Below, piece by piece: positions 43,252-52,729 of a DNA stretch of 64,000 nucleotides. The DNA comes from Syntrophales bacterium (GTDB taxonomy: Bacteria; Desulfobacterota; Syntrophia; Syntrophales; UBA5619): positions 1-64,000 of the forward strand of contig JALNYO010000012.1 of assembly GCA_023229765.1 (NCBI GenBank). Direction: 5' to 3'. The notes under the pieces are model-generated. The model had not been told where the DNA came from. It was given only the letters and a program-made list of their open reading frames with translations, and ran no database searches. Position 1 is the stretch's first letter, and the number at the start of each line of letters is the position of its first letter. The position numbers were made by a program, and so were the translations under genes.

Positions 43252-43890
43252 ATGATTATAAAGCTCCTCGGCATTTGTGGCAGCCCTGTGAAGAACGGAA
43301 ACACTCAAGCTTTGTTGGAAGAGGGCCTGCGAAGCGTGCAGCAAACCGGGCAGGTGGAAACGGATAGTGTTTCCTTGGCCGGGATGAGAGTCGAGGCCTG
43401 CAAGCATTGCAACTGGTGTGTGCGCAACCAGGCAGAAGACAAGTTTTGTGCCATTGAGGACGAGATGGAGAGCCTTTATGCAAAGATGATTTCTGCTGAT
43501 GGCATAGTTATAGCCACACCCGTTCACGCCGGAAGGCTCAGTGGGATAATGGCCAACGCTCTTGATCGAATGAGGGTCTTCAAGTACGGCAGGGTCTACG
43601 GCGGTAAGTTAGCCTTTAAGGTAGGCGGAGGCATGGCTGTGGGCTTCGTGCGCGATGGCGGATTGGAGATGACACTTCTGAGCCTTGCCGCTTTCTTTGA
43701 GACCTTTGAGATGATCATCGCAGGCAAAGGTGCCACCGGGTTAACGAGCCTTAATGGCACTGGTAGGCTCAAGAAAGGGGTGAGGAAAATGGTTCTTGAG
43801 GACGAGTACGGCCTCCGGAGTGCCCGGAAATTGTGCGCCCGCGTCGTTGATCTCTCTCGACGGCTCAAAGGCTGCCAGATAGAGAACTAA
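43252..43890 (+). CDS. iron-sulfur flavoprotein / NADPH-dependent FMN reductase-like
   Basis: 212 residues. Flavodoxin-like phosphate loop GICGSPVKNGNTQALL, then a compact cysteine motif CKHCNWCVRNQAEDKFC resembling the Isf cluster ligands (Cys-x2-Cys-x2-Cys-x9-Cys), then GIVIATPVHAGRLSGIMANALDRM. Isf-type proteins carry FMN and a [4Fe-4S] cluster and pass electrons in anaerobes. It may serve the acyl-CoA dehydrogenase or the nitronate monooxygenase-like enzyme nearby. Confidence 0.85.
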   Translation: MIIKLLGICGSPVKNGNTQALLEEGLRSVQQTGQVETDSVSLAGMRVEACKHCNWCVRNQAEDKFCAIEDEMESLYAKMISADGIVIATPVHAGRLSGIMANALDRMRVFKYGRVYGGKLAFKVGGGMAVGFVRDGGLEMTLLSLAAFFETFEMIIAGKGATGLTSLNGTGRLKKGVRKMVLEDEYGLRSARKLCARVVDLSRRLKGCQIEN

Positions 43891-44000
43891 TATTGAAGAA
43901 AAATGTGCGAAGAATTTGAGCGCGTGAGTCGGAGTAGTCCCAATAAGGTACTGTAACTTTACAAAGCCAGTGAAGAAATACAAAATATTTAGGAGGTCAG

Positions 44001-45539
44001 GTGATTATAATACCAGATTTGATTAGGCGAAGCGTGAGGCGGTACAGGGACAGAGTCGCAGTAGCTTATAATGGTCAAGAGATAACCTTTGGTCAGTTTA
44101 TGGATAGGGTAAATCGGCTGGCCAATGGCCTGAGAGGGCTTGGATTAAAAAAGGGCGACAACGTGGCTATCCTCATGGGCAACTATCCGATTATGGTAGA
44201 GTCCCAGTTTGCCCTATCTATGGCTGGGATGGTGTATATTAGGACCAATCCCCGCCTTTCGGCCAAAGAGTACCTGAGGATACTCAATGATTCTAAAGCC
44301 AGAGGCATATTGGTGGGAAACGAGTTTGGGGACATTATGGCGGAGGTGGCCACTGAGCTTCAACACGCCGAATTCATTATCTATGACGGTAGTGGGGCTA
44401 AAGGGTGGATTAACTATGAGGAAATAGTTGATCAGAGTCCTAATGATGATCAGTGCGTTAAAATTTCGAGCGAAGATTACAATTCGTTGCGGTATTCATC
44501 TGGAACTACGGGCCACCCGAAAGGAATATTACACACGGAAAGAAGCCGGATGGCCTCTCTAATTAACGTGTTAGTAGACACACCGATTAGTGATGAGGAT
44601 GTTATGTTACATGTGAGTTCGCTTTCACATGGCAGCTCCCTCTACTTTCTAGAGTGTTTTGTCCAAGGGGCAAAAAGCATAATTTTGAACTCATTTGACC
44701 CTGAAAGTTTCTTTCATACAATTGAGAAAGAGCGCGTTACCAAAACCTACCTTGTTCCGACCATGATTAGCATGCTCTTGGATGCTGATAGGCATGATCA
44801 ATACGACCTCTCCAGTTTGGATTGCGCGATTTATGCCGGTTCGCCTTTGGCGCCACAGAAATTGAGAGAAGCCATCGGAGTCTTTGGCAATATCTTCCAT
44901 CAGGTTTACGGTCTTGGCGAGGCACCCAATGTGATTACTTCCCTCAACAAAAAGGATCATCTAGCTTTTATGGAACGGGCGGAAAAAAAGGAGCAATTGT
45001 CTGCTGGTCGCGCCTCACTGCTCTCTCTGGTCAAGATTGTTGATGAGGCTCGCCGCGAGTTGGGGCCGGGAGAAGTAGGCGAAATTGTTATTAAGAGTGA
45101 TCAGTTGATGAAGGGATATTGGAACTTGCCTCAAAAAACCGAAGAAAGCTTTCATGAGGGATGGTTCTACACTGGCGATATAGGTATGAAGGATGAACTG
45201 GATTATCTGTATGTGGTGGAGAGAAAAAAAGATATGATCATCAGTGGGGGCTTCAATGTTTATCCAGCGGAGGTGGAACGCGCGATCTGTTCTCATCCTG
45301 CGGTTTCAGAGGTTGCGGTAGTCGGCATCCCGGATGAAAAATGGGGAGAAGTGATAAAAGCGTTTGTGGTTATCAAACGGGGCATAAAAGTCAGCGAAGA
45401 GGAGATTATTAATGTGTGCAAGGAAAATATTGCCAGCTTCAAGAAACCAAGGAGTGTTGAGTTCGTGGACTCCTTGCCTAAAACCGCAACAGGCAAAATC
45501 CTGAAAAAGGAACTGAAACTTAAGTCTGATAAAAAGTAG
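44001..45539 (+). CDS. AMP-forming acyl-CoA synthetase
   Basis: 512-residue ANL ligase with GTG start directly after AGGAGGTCAG. LRYSSGTTGHPKGILHT P-loop, HQVYGLGEAPN, WFYTGDIGMKDELDYLYVVERKKDMIISGGFNVYPAEVE and TATGKILKKELK. GLGEAPN replaces the usual GxTE(T/S), a small change at the acyl/adenylate pocket. Third ligase of the window; in the same run as CaiB enzymes, so two activation routes exist side by side. Confidence 0.9.
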   Translation: MIIIPDLIRRSVRRYRDRVAVAYNGQEITFGQFMDRVNRLANGLRGLGLKKGDNVAILMGNYPIMVESQFALSMAGMVYIRTNPRLSAKEYLRILNDSKARGILVGNEFGDIMAEVATELQHAEFIIYDGSGAKGWINYEEIVDQSPNDDQCVKISSEDYNSLRYSSGTTGHPKGILHTERSRMASLINVLVDTPISDEDVMLHVSSLSHGSSLYFLECFVQGAKSIILNSFDPESFFHTIEKERVTKTYLVPTMISMLLDADRHDQYDLSSLDCAIYAGSPLAPQKLREAIGVFGNIFHQVYGLGEAPNVITSLNKKDHLAFMERAEKKEQLSAGRASLLSLVKIVDEARRELGPGEVGEIVIKSDQLMKGYWNLPQKTEESFHEGWFYTGDIGMKDELDYLYVVERKKDMIISGGFNVYPAEVERAICSHPAVSEVAVVGIPDEKWGEVIKAFVVIKRGIKVSEEEIINVCKENIASFKKPRSVEFVDSLPKTATGKILKKELKLKSDKK

Positions 45540-45627
45540 GAGTAATAACAATGGTGCTATGCCATGGGTGGCACAAGACATGATAACTTTAGACTCTTGA
45601 TGCCTCTAAGATGAGCAAAGGCTTGTT

Positions 45628-46839
45628 TTGGGACAGCCTGTAGGTGGAAAGAAAGGTAGTAGTAGAGAAGTGGTACAACCCTTAAAACATTTTAGAATAC
45701 TTGATATCTCTCGTAACATTCCGGGGCCTTATTGCACGATGCTCTTGGCGGATCTTGGAGCTGAGGTGATTAAAATCGAAGACCCTGCTGGAGGTGAGGT
45801 TATCAGAGATCTAATCCCAGGACTTTATGAGGCGGTCAATAGAAATAAACTGGGGTTAACATTAAACTTGAAATATTCAGCGGGCAAGGAAATTTTTTAC
45901 AACTTAGTGAAGAAATCACATGTCGTTGTAGAAGGGTTTAGACCAGGTGTAGTAAACAAACTTGGCGTGGATTATGAAACGTTGAAGAAGATTAATCCAT
46001 CACTGGTTTATTGCTCGATTTCTGGATACGGACAGACAGGACCCTATCGTACCCGTCCAGGGCATGATATTAATTATGCGGCAATGTCTGGAGTCCTCTC
46101 CCTGCCAGGTAGTATGGGAAAACCACCGCAAAGAGCTTCACTGCCGTTGGCCGATCTAAGCGGGTCTATGTTCGCAGCTATTTCGATACTGGCAGCATTG
46201 CTGGATGAAAAGGGAAATGAGGAGAAGGGGACATATATCGATGTATGTATGTTGGAATGTTTGATGTCTTGGACAAGTGTTAGGGCAGGCTCTTTTGTAC
46301 TCAGAAACGAAGATCCAATTCCGGAAGAAATGGGGCATTTGACACCAAATAACGATTCATACACTTGTAAGGATAACAAGGGATTAAGTTTCGGGGCATT
46401 TGAAGATCATTTTTGGAAAAAGTTATGTGTTGCCCTTGAAAGAGATGATCTGATTAAAGACCCCAGATTTTCAACGCATGGATCAAGGATCAAAAACTTT
46501 AAGGAACTGAAGTCCATAATACAGAAATGCATTGGTAAATATGACAGAGGATTTTGGTTGGAACGTTTTGGGTCAACAGATGTCCCATTTGCCCCTATTT
46601 ACACTATTAAGGAATCTTTTGAAGACCCACACATTTTGGAGCGAGAGCTCCTTGAAATTATTGAAGACAATAATGGAAAAAGGCTTCGGCAAATCCTCTA
46701 TCCTGGAAAATTCTCTGAAAAGCGACCAATGGTGAGGCTACCCCCTCCACGGGTAGGTGAACATACAGAGAAAATTTTGAAGGAGTTGGATTATAGTCGT
46801 AAAGACATAGACATGTTTAGAAGCAAGGGGATAATTTGA
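45628..46839 (+). CDS. family III (CaiB/BaiF) CoA-transferase, second copy
   Basis: About 403 residues. FRILDISRNIPGPYCTMLLADLGAEVIKIEDPAGG, VVVEGFRPGVVNKLGVDYE, YCSISGYGQTGPYRTRPGHDINYAAMSG and LADLSGSMFAAISILAALLDEK. The GHDINYAAMSG form is that of alpha-methylacyl-CoA racemase-like members, so racemase activity is an alternative. The frame opens with TTG at 45628; a GTG at 45670 is another possible start and sits closer to the family start. Confidence 0.87.
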   Translation: MGQPVGGKKGSSREVVQPLKHFRILDISRNIPGPYCTMLLADLGAEVIKIEDPAGGEVIRDLIPGLYEAVNRNKLGLTLNLKYSAGKEIFYNLVKKSHVVVEGFRPGVVNKLGVDYETLKKINPSLVYCSISGYGQTGPYRTRPGHDINYAAMSGVLSLPGSMGKPPQRASLPLADLSGSMFAAISILAALLDEKGNEEKGTYIDVCMLECLMSWTSVRAGSFVLRNEDPIPEEMGHLTPNNDSYTCKDNKGLSFGAFEDHFWKKLCVALERDDLIKDPRFSTHGSRIKNFKELKSIIQKCIGKYDRGFWLERFGSTDVPFAPIYTIKESFEDPHILERELLEIIEDNNGKRLRQILYPGKFSEKRPMVRLPPPRVGEHTEKILKELDYSRKDIDMFRSKGII

Positions 46840-47051
46840 AGGTCTGTGCTGTTGGGTAAGCAATTGTTGAGAGAGTGTTTTGCCTGTAATTTCCCGTCTT
46901 TTTGCTGCACTCAAGGCACAAAAAGCCCGGCGGGTTTCTGGGATTCAGCCTCTGAGTCTCGCTCGTGCCGCATGGGGCAAGTGCTTGCAACTTTTAAGTA
47001 AGCTTTTAAGTAAATAATATGAATCTGTATTAATGGAAAGGAGTTTAAAAA

Positions 47052-47513
47052 ATGGATGACAAGGGATTACCTGGGAAGTTCTATGAGGAATTCACTATCG
47101 GTGAAGAATTTACTACACCCTCAAGAACCATAACAGAAGCGGATGTGGTTAATTTTGCCGGTATTTCGGGAGACTTTCATCCTTTACACATGGATGAAAC
47201 ATATGCGCAAAAGAGCATTCATAAGGGAAGGATTGCCCATGGTAGCTTAGTTATAACGATTGCTACTGGGTTATTAGCTCGATTGGGCCTATGGGAAAGT
47301 ACGGCAGTCGCAAATCTTGGATACGAATGGAAGTTTCAAAAAGCTGTAAAAATTGGGGACACTATCACAGTCAAGCTCAGTATTGTGGACAAAAAGGAAA
47401 CTAAAAAGAAAGAGACCGGAATTATCCAGAGGGGTATCAAGATAATTAATCAGAACGGTGAGACTGTTGTCTCCGGAGGCTCACCTTTTCTTGTTAAGAG
47501 AAAAATAGTGTGA
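47052..47513 (+). CDS. MaoC-like enoyl-CoA hydratase
   Basis: 153-residue single hot-dog domain. The hydratase motif reads GISGDFHPLHMDETYA with catalytic Asp and His, and IAHGSLVITIATGLLARLG supplies the acyl tunnel; FQKAVKIGDTITVKL closes the fold. Hydrates a 2-enoyl-CoA, here probably the product of the acyl-CoA dehydrogenase 36 bases downstream. AAAGGAG precedes the ATG. Confidence 0.9.
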   Translation: MDDKGLPGKFYEEFTIGEEFTTPSRTITEADVVNFAGISGDFHPLHMDETYAQKSIHKGRIAHGSLVITIATGLLARLGLWESTAVANLGYEWKFQKAVKIGDTITVKLSIVDKKETKKKETGIIQRGIKIINQNGETVVSGGSPFLVKRKIV

Positions 47514-47549
47514 AACTAATGTAGTAATTGGTTAATTTGAGGGACAAAA

Positions 47550-48689
47550 ATGAATTTCATGTTAAGCGAAGATGAAAAAATGTTTCAAGATAATTTTCGC
47601 AAGTTTGTGCAGAGGGAGATTGCTCCTTTAGTGGGTGATGCTGAGGAAAAGCACAGGTTCCCGGTCGAGCTATTTCCGAAGCTGGGCAAGCTTGGGTACT
47701 TAGGCATAAGATTTCCTGAAAAATACGGTGGCGCAAACGCGAATATGCTTACGGAGTGTATATGGGAAGAGGAAATGGCCCGCGTAAATGTTGGTATTTC
47801 TACATCAATCGGCCTTGGTTCAGCTATCGCCTTTCACGCAATTAATGAGTTTGGAACCGAGGAGCAGAAAAGGAAATTCTTGTTACCTGGAAACCAAGGC
47901 AGATTGATTGGTGCAATCGCAATTACGGAACCAAATGCGGGATCAGATGTCGCCGGGATTCAGACCAATGCAAAAAAGGATGGGGAATTCTATATTCTTA
48001 ACGGGTCAAAAATGTGGATTACTAATGCGACAATAGCTAATGTTATTGTGGTGATTGCTTATACCGATAGAGATAAGGGCCCTGATGCAGGTATAAGCAT
48101 GTTGATCGTTGAAAAAGAGACTCCCGGGTTAACATCCAAAAGTATAAAAAAGATGAGTAGCAAGTCAGCGGATACTGGTGAGATTAATTTTGAAAATTGT
48201 ATTATTCCGAAAGAAAATTTACTTGGGAAAGAGGGTATGGGCCTACGGAATTTCTCTGATGCGTTCTTAGGTGGACGCCTTTTAAATGCAGCGAGAAGTT
48301 TGGGTAACAGTGAAGCCTGTTTTGAAATCGCCAAGAAATATGCCTTGGAACGCATTCAATTTGGAAAACCTATCTGCAAGTTCCAGGCCATTAGATTTAA
48401 GTTGGCAAGTATGGCGGTGGAACTTGGTTTGGTCCGTACTTATGTATGGCAAGCAGCAAGGATGTATGAAGCGGGTAGATTGTCCAGAAAGATCGCTTCA
48501 ACAGCAAAACTATATGCCAGTGAAATGGCTCAAAGGGTTGCTGCCGAGGCGATGCAAATTCATGGTGCATATGGGATTTCGGAGGAATACGACATTGAAC
48601 GGCGTTTTCGAGATGCACGCACCATGACTGTAGGAGAAGGGACATCTGAAATCCAGAGGATGATTGTTGCTCACGAGATAGGTCTTTAA
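47550..48689 (+). CDS. acyl-CoA dehydrogenase
   Basis: 379 residues of the standard four-subunit FAD family. AITEPNAGSDVAG FAD motif, MWITNATIANVIVV, RIQFGKPICKFQAIRFKLASM, AMQIHGAYGISEEYDIERRFRD, and the catalytic Glu in VGEGTSEIQR. Inserts an alpha-beta double bond in an acyl-CoA. Adjacent to MaoC hydratase and a citryl-CoA-lyase-like protein; electrons would leave through ETF encoded elsewhere. Confidence 0.92.
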   Translation: MNFMLSEDEKMFQDNFRKFVQREIAPLVGDAEEKHRFPVELFPKLGKLGYLGIRFPEKYGGANANMLTECIWEEEMARVNVGISTSIGLGSAIAFHAINEFGTEEQKRKFLLPGNQGRLIGAIAITEPNAGSDVAGIQTNAKKDGEFYILNGSKMWITNATIANVIVVIAYTDRDKGPDAGISMLIVEKETPGLTSKSIKKMSSKSADTGEINFENCIIPKENLLGKEGMGLRNFSDAFLGGRLLNAARSLGNSEACFEIAKKYALERIQFGKPICKFQAIRFKLASMAVELGLVRTYVWQAARMYEAGRLSRKIASTAKLYASEMAQRVAAEAMQIHGAYGISEEYDIERRFRDARTMTVGEGTSEIQRMIVAHEIGL

Positions 48690-48714
48690 TGTGAAGTATA
48701 GGAGGTAGGGAAAT

Positions 48715-49521
48715 ATGGAGCAACTTGAAACGAAAGTCGGAAATGTTGGAGAAGGGAAAATATTAGTTCGCGGATACCCCTTACAGGATTTGATAGGCAG
48801 CCTGTCCTATGCAGGTGTATTATTTTTGGTCTTAAAAGGAGACTTGCCTACTGAAAATGAAGAAAAGATGATGAACGCAGTGCTAACAGCTATAACGGAT
48901 CACTTCTTTGTAAACGCCGCTGTGCCTGCCGCACGTTTTGTTGCAACAGGGAATCCTAATTTTCCTACTGGGGCTATTGCTGCAGGAATTTTAAGTCTTG
49001 GTTCTGTAACAGGATCTCCTCAGGGCTCTGGCGAGTTTGTGGAAGAATCTTATCGGCATATGAAGGAAAAGGATTTGAGCATTGGAGATGCGGCCGCTGA
49101 AATAGCCAGTTCCTGCAAAGAGAATAAGGTTAGGATTCCGGGATTTGGCCATCGTTCACACCCTGAGGGCGATCCTCGTGCCATGAGGCTTCGCAAACTT
49201 GCTGAGGAATATGGAGTTGTGGGTGAGAAGATTCGATTATATGAGGCGATTAATAAGGAAACGGTAGCGCTATCTGCAGGCAAATTGCTGCCAATTAATG
49301 TTGACGGAATGATGGGGTGCATACTTGCTGAGCTAGGTATTAATCCTCTTTGTATGGGCGGTATTGGTGCGATATCGTTTATGCCGGGGATAATTGCTCA
49401 TACTGTTGAAGAAATAGAGGCCCCTGAACGCAGTAGTATTAGGAGATTTTTTAATCAGTATATTGATGCAAAATATACAGGTCCCGCTGAACGTGAGGTA
49501 CCTAAAGAACGATTGAAATGA
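48715..49521 (+). CDS. citryl-CoA lyase / short citrate synthase-like protein
   Basis: 268 residues, much shorter than citrate synthase (about 370-430). It keeps the C-terminal catalytic half: IPGFGHRSHPEGDPRAMRLRKLAEE (His and Arg; HRSHPEGDPRA against HRVYK..DPRA), LPINVDGMMGCILAELGI and AERSSIRRFF-like tail (APERSSIRRF). Such short proteins include citryl-CoA lyase, which cleaves citryl-CoA to acetyl-CoA and oxaloacetate. Position after dehydrogenase and hydratase fits a retro-Claisen cleavage of a hydroxyacyl-CoA. Starts 7 bases after GGAGG. Confidence 0.82.
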   Translation: MEQLETKVGNVGEGKILVRGYPLQDLIGSLSYAGVLFLVLKGDLPTENEEKMMNAVLTAITDHFFVNAAVPAARFVATGNPNFPTGAIAAGILSLGSVTGSPQGSGEFVEESYRHMKEKDLSIGDAAAEIASSCKENKVRIPGFGHRSHPEGDPRAMRLRKLAEEYGVVGEKIRLYEAINKETVALSAGKLLPINVDGMMGCILAELGINPLCMGGIGAISFMPGIIAHTVEEIEAPERSSIRRFFNQYIDAKYTGPAEREVPKERLK

Positions 49522-49785
49522 AGTGACAAACGAAGGAGGAGCGTATGTTTTCGTGTATGTCGATTAATATGGTAGGTAATGTGTGACTTTCTTGTAATGG
49601 TTACCGTAAACAGATGGTAATGCTCCGGGAATATCTCGTTTTTTCAGATGCAAAGGTGTTAGTTCAGGAATCACGAAAATGTAATCTGAAAATGGTGGCG
49701 TATTGAATGAGAAAATATTTATTATTTCCTTGTTGTAGTTCTGTAGAGTCCTGTTTGAGGAATAGTTTTTAGGAGGAGATCATAC

Positions 49786-51552
49786 GTGAGAGATCTTTAC
49801 AGTCAGTTTACCCCGCTTAGTTTTGAGGGGGAGAACAAGGTATTGAGTCTAACAGAGGCTATAAGGAGATTCATTCGGCCCGAGATGAGTCTTCATTTCA
49901 TGTCCATGCATTGGCGCCCCAATGCGATTATTTATGAACTGTTTCGCCAGTTTCATAAGAAAGATCCCAAATTTATTTTTATAGCCACATTTGTGATAGG
50001 GCCTGCAGTAATTTGTTTTCACAGCGGAATGGTAAAAAAAGTGATAACAACTTTTTTAGGAGATTCCCATCCGTTTCCTGGTCCTAACCCGGTTTACGTT
50101 AACTTATTCAGAGATCGGAAGTTGGAGATCGAAAACTGGTCAGTATTGAGTCTTAACCAGCGGCTTATGGCCGGAGCAATGAACCTTGGGTTCTTTCCAA
50201 CAAGATCTATTCTCGATAGCAGTATGGCAGATGAGAATAGCGAGAGTTTTTCTGTAGTTGATAGCCCTTTTGATGCTGGGAAGAGGGTGGGTGTAGTGAA
50301 GTCATTAAGGCCTGATCTTTCTTTGGTGCATGGGCTTGCAGCCGACCAATATGGAAATACTATTCTCGCGCCTCCTTTTGGAGAAGATATCTATGGAGTT
50401 TTAGCGAGCAAGGAGGGTGCCATCGTCACTGTTGACAGAATTGTATCTTCAGACTTGATAAGAAAGTATTCTCACATGGTAAAGTTACCAGGACATTTGG
50501 TAAAGGCGGTTTGTGAGGTTCCATTTGGTGCGCATCCAAATGGGGTGAACAACCAGAAAGTGCCGGAAATCGAAAATTATAGTGATGATATTGACTTTTT
50601 CATCGACATCAGAAAGGCATGCAAGAAGCAATCAAGTTTGGATTTATGGATTGAGGATTGGGTTCTTGGATGTGAGACACATCAGGATTATTTGAGAAAA
50701 TTGGGATATGGCAGGATCAATTCTCTCAAAGGGAGAACGCAATCTGATTCATGGATGTATGAAGTAAATTGTTTAGTTGACGATGCTGTAATTAATAAAG
50801 AGCTAACGTCCCCTGAATTGATGATTTGGATTTGCGCTCAAAAAATCATCGAAAAGGTGAAAAATGGAGGATACAAGCTAATTTTGCCTGGAGCGGGTTT
50901 ATCTAATCTTGCAGCGTGGATGGCCCATTATCTTCAAGACAGCAATTGCGACCTTTCTGTAAACCTCATTTCAGAATGGGGATATGGTGGATACCATCCT
51001 CAGCCCGGAAATCCTTTTCTGTTTAATGATGCTAATAGTCGGACTTGCAAGTTCTTGAGCGATGTTGGGATGACTCTAGGGTGTTTTTTCTCTGGGTATG
51101 AAAATAATGAGTGTTTGGGTATACTTGGTGGAGCTCAGATAGACAAGAATGGAAACATTAATTCAACTCGGATTCCGCCAATGACTTATATCACGGGATC
51201 AGGGGGCGCAAACGATGTTGTGTCTGGCGTTAAGGAGGTTGTCGCTGTAATTTATCAGGACAAAAATAGATTTGTTGAGAAGGTCCCATACATTACAAGC
51301 CCCGGGTGCAGGGTAAGCACTGTAGTGTCGCAACTGGGGGTGTTTGAAAAAAGTGAAGAAAATGGCGAATTTTGTCTCACAGCATATTTTTCAAATGCTC
51401 AAACAGACAGAGAGGAGATAATTAGTAGCATTAAAGAGAATTGTGGATGGGAATTGAAAGTCTCCTCCAAAATAGAGAGAATTATTCCTCCTACTAATGA
51501 CCAATTACAGCTTCTGAGAATGTTTGATCCATGGGCATATTTTGTCAAATAA
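49786..51552 (+). CDS. fused family I CoA-transferase (GctAB / IpdAB-like)
   Basis: 588 residues, about the sum of the two subunits of glutaconate-type CoA-transferase. N-terminal half: LTEAIRRFIRPEMSLHFM, VKSLRPDLSLVHGLAADQYGN, AHPNGVNN. C-terminal half: MIWICAQKIIEK, LISEWGYGGYHPQPG, ITGSGGANDVVSGVKEVVAVI and SPGCRVSTVVSQLGVFE. The second half resembles the B subunit, including GSGGANDV. It may transfer CoA to the starting acid or, like IpdAB, act as a hydrolase. GTG start with GGAGGAG 7-8 bases before. Confidence 0.8.
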   Translation: MRDLYSQFTPLSFEGENKVLSLTEAIRRFIRPEMSLHFMSMHWRPNAIIYELFRQFHKKDPKFIFIATFVIGPAVICFHSGMVKKVITTFLGDSHPFPGPNPVYVNLFRDRKLEIENWSVLSLNQRLMAGAMNLGFFPTRSILDSSMADENSESFSVVDSPFDAGKRVGVVKSLRPDLSLVHGLAADQYGNTILAPPFGEDIYGVLASKEGAIVTVDRIVSSDLIRKYSHMVKLPGHLVKAVCEVPFGAHPNGVNNQKVPEIENYSDDIDFFIDIRKACKKQSSLDLWIEDWVLGCETHQDYLRKLGYGRINSLKGRTQSDSWMYEVNCLVDDAVINKELTSPELMIWICAQKIIEKVKNGGYKLILPGAGLSNLAAWMAHYLQDSNCDLSVNLISEWGYGGYHPQPGNPFLFNDANSRTCKFLSDVGMTLGCFFSGYENNECLGILGGAQIDKNGNINSTRIPPMTYITGSGGANDVVSGVKEVVAVIYQDKNRFVEKVPYITSPGCRVSTVVSQLGVFEKSEENGEFCLTAYFSNAQTDREEIISSIKENCGWELKVSSKIERIIPPTNDQLQLLRMFDPWAYFVK

Positions 51553-51724
51553 GGGTTTCTCACAAATGATCTTGGATGGGTGGAGTCTATGACAATCCAC
51601 TTTATGAAAAGGTAATGGAAATATTTACAATATTAGAGAAGAGGGGTATGCAAAAAAACGTTTTCTACTTCAAATTACAAAGAGCAGTGGATATGTATCT
51701 GAAGGTATAATCGGGAGGGTGGAT

Positions 51725-52492
51725 ATGGGTAATAAAGTTATTTCCTTATCAAATAAAATTGCTATGGTGACAGGGGCAGGAAGAGGGATCGGGAAAAGTA
51801 TCGCTTTGGGATTTGCAGAAGCGGGGGCGGATGTGGTTTTGACAAGTCGCACGTTATCTGAAATTGAAACCACCGCTGATGAGATCAAGAAAATCGGAAG
51901 AAAGGCGCTTCCGATAGTATGTGACGTCGGTAAGTCAACAGAAGTAAAAAACCTTGCTCGGGCTGCGATAGACGAATTTGGTCAGGTTGATATACTGGTG
52001 AACAACGCGGGGATTAGCCCATTTGTAGTGCCGATTGAGGATTTGGGGGAAAATGGATGGGATAAAATCCTTAACATTAATTTGAAAGGCGTATTTTTGT
52101 GTTCACAAGAGATCGGTAGAGACATGATAAAGCGTCATTCTGGAAAGATAATTAACATGACATCTATCGGTGGAGTAGTAGGCTTTCCTGGCCAGGTTGC
52201 CTATTGCGTGAGCAAGGCTGGGATTATTATGCTGACAAAGATGTTTGCTAAGGAGTGGGGCAAGTATAACATAAACGTAAACGGGATTGGACCAGGTATG
52301 GTCGAAACAAAACTCACGGAGAAATACCGAGATAACCAGGAGCTGGTAAAGAATCGTATTGAGAGTACTCCGTTAAGACGCTTTGCAAAACCTATGGATA
52401 TAGTAGGAGGGGCACTTTTCCTAGCCTCTGATCTTTCAGATTATATGACCGGGCAAACTATTTTTATTGATGGCGGAAGGCTGGTTGCATGA
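51725..52492 (+). CDS. short-chain dehydrogenase/reductase
   Basis: 255-residue FabG-like SDR. VTGAGRGIGKSIALGF cofactor loop, ILVNNAGIS, catalytic Ser in NMTSIGGVVGF, YCVSK (Tyr-x3-Lys), and YMTGQTIFIDGG. Could oxidise a 3-hydroxyacyl-CoA produced by the hydratase. ATG at 51725 sits 6 bases after GGGAGG; a GTG at 51719 is in frame. It closes the AT-rich block. Confidence 0.9.
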   Translation: MGNKVISLSNKIAMVTGAGRGIGKSIALGFAEAGADVVLTSRTLSEIETTADEIKKIGRKALPIVCDVGKSTEVKNLARAAIDEFGQVDILVNNAGISPFVVPIEDLGENGWDKILNINLKGVFLCSQEIGRDMIKRHSGKIINMTSIGGVVGFPGQVAYCVSKAGIIMLTKMFAKEWGKYNINVNGIGPGMVETKLTEKYRDNQELVKNRIESTPLRRFAKPMDIVGGALFLASDLSDYMTGQTIFIDGGRLVA

Positions 52493-52729
52493 TGAGAACC
52501 ATGGCGGCTAAGATTTTGTAAACTCCTTTTTATGGTAGCGACAATGCCTTTTGCTTTCTGTTGAGACTCAATATAAGATTTACAGTCGTCATTTACTTAC
52601 GAACAGCAAAATGGCGAATTCTGACTTTTAACGAGGACGTCAAATTTCCCCGCCGAAGTGAAATTCTTTAGCATTGGAGGGGTTAAAATAGAGTAAGAAA
52701 ATACAATTTATGAAGGAGGCGGAAATAAG

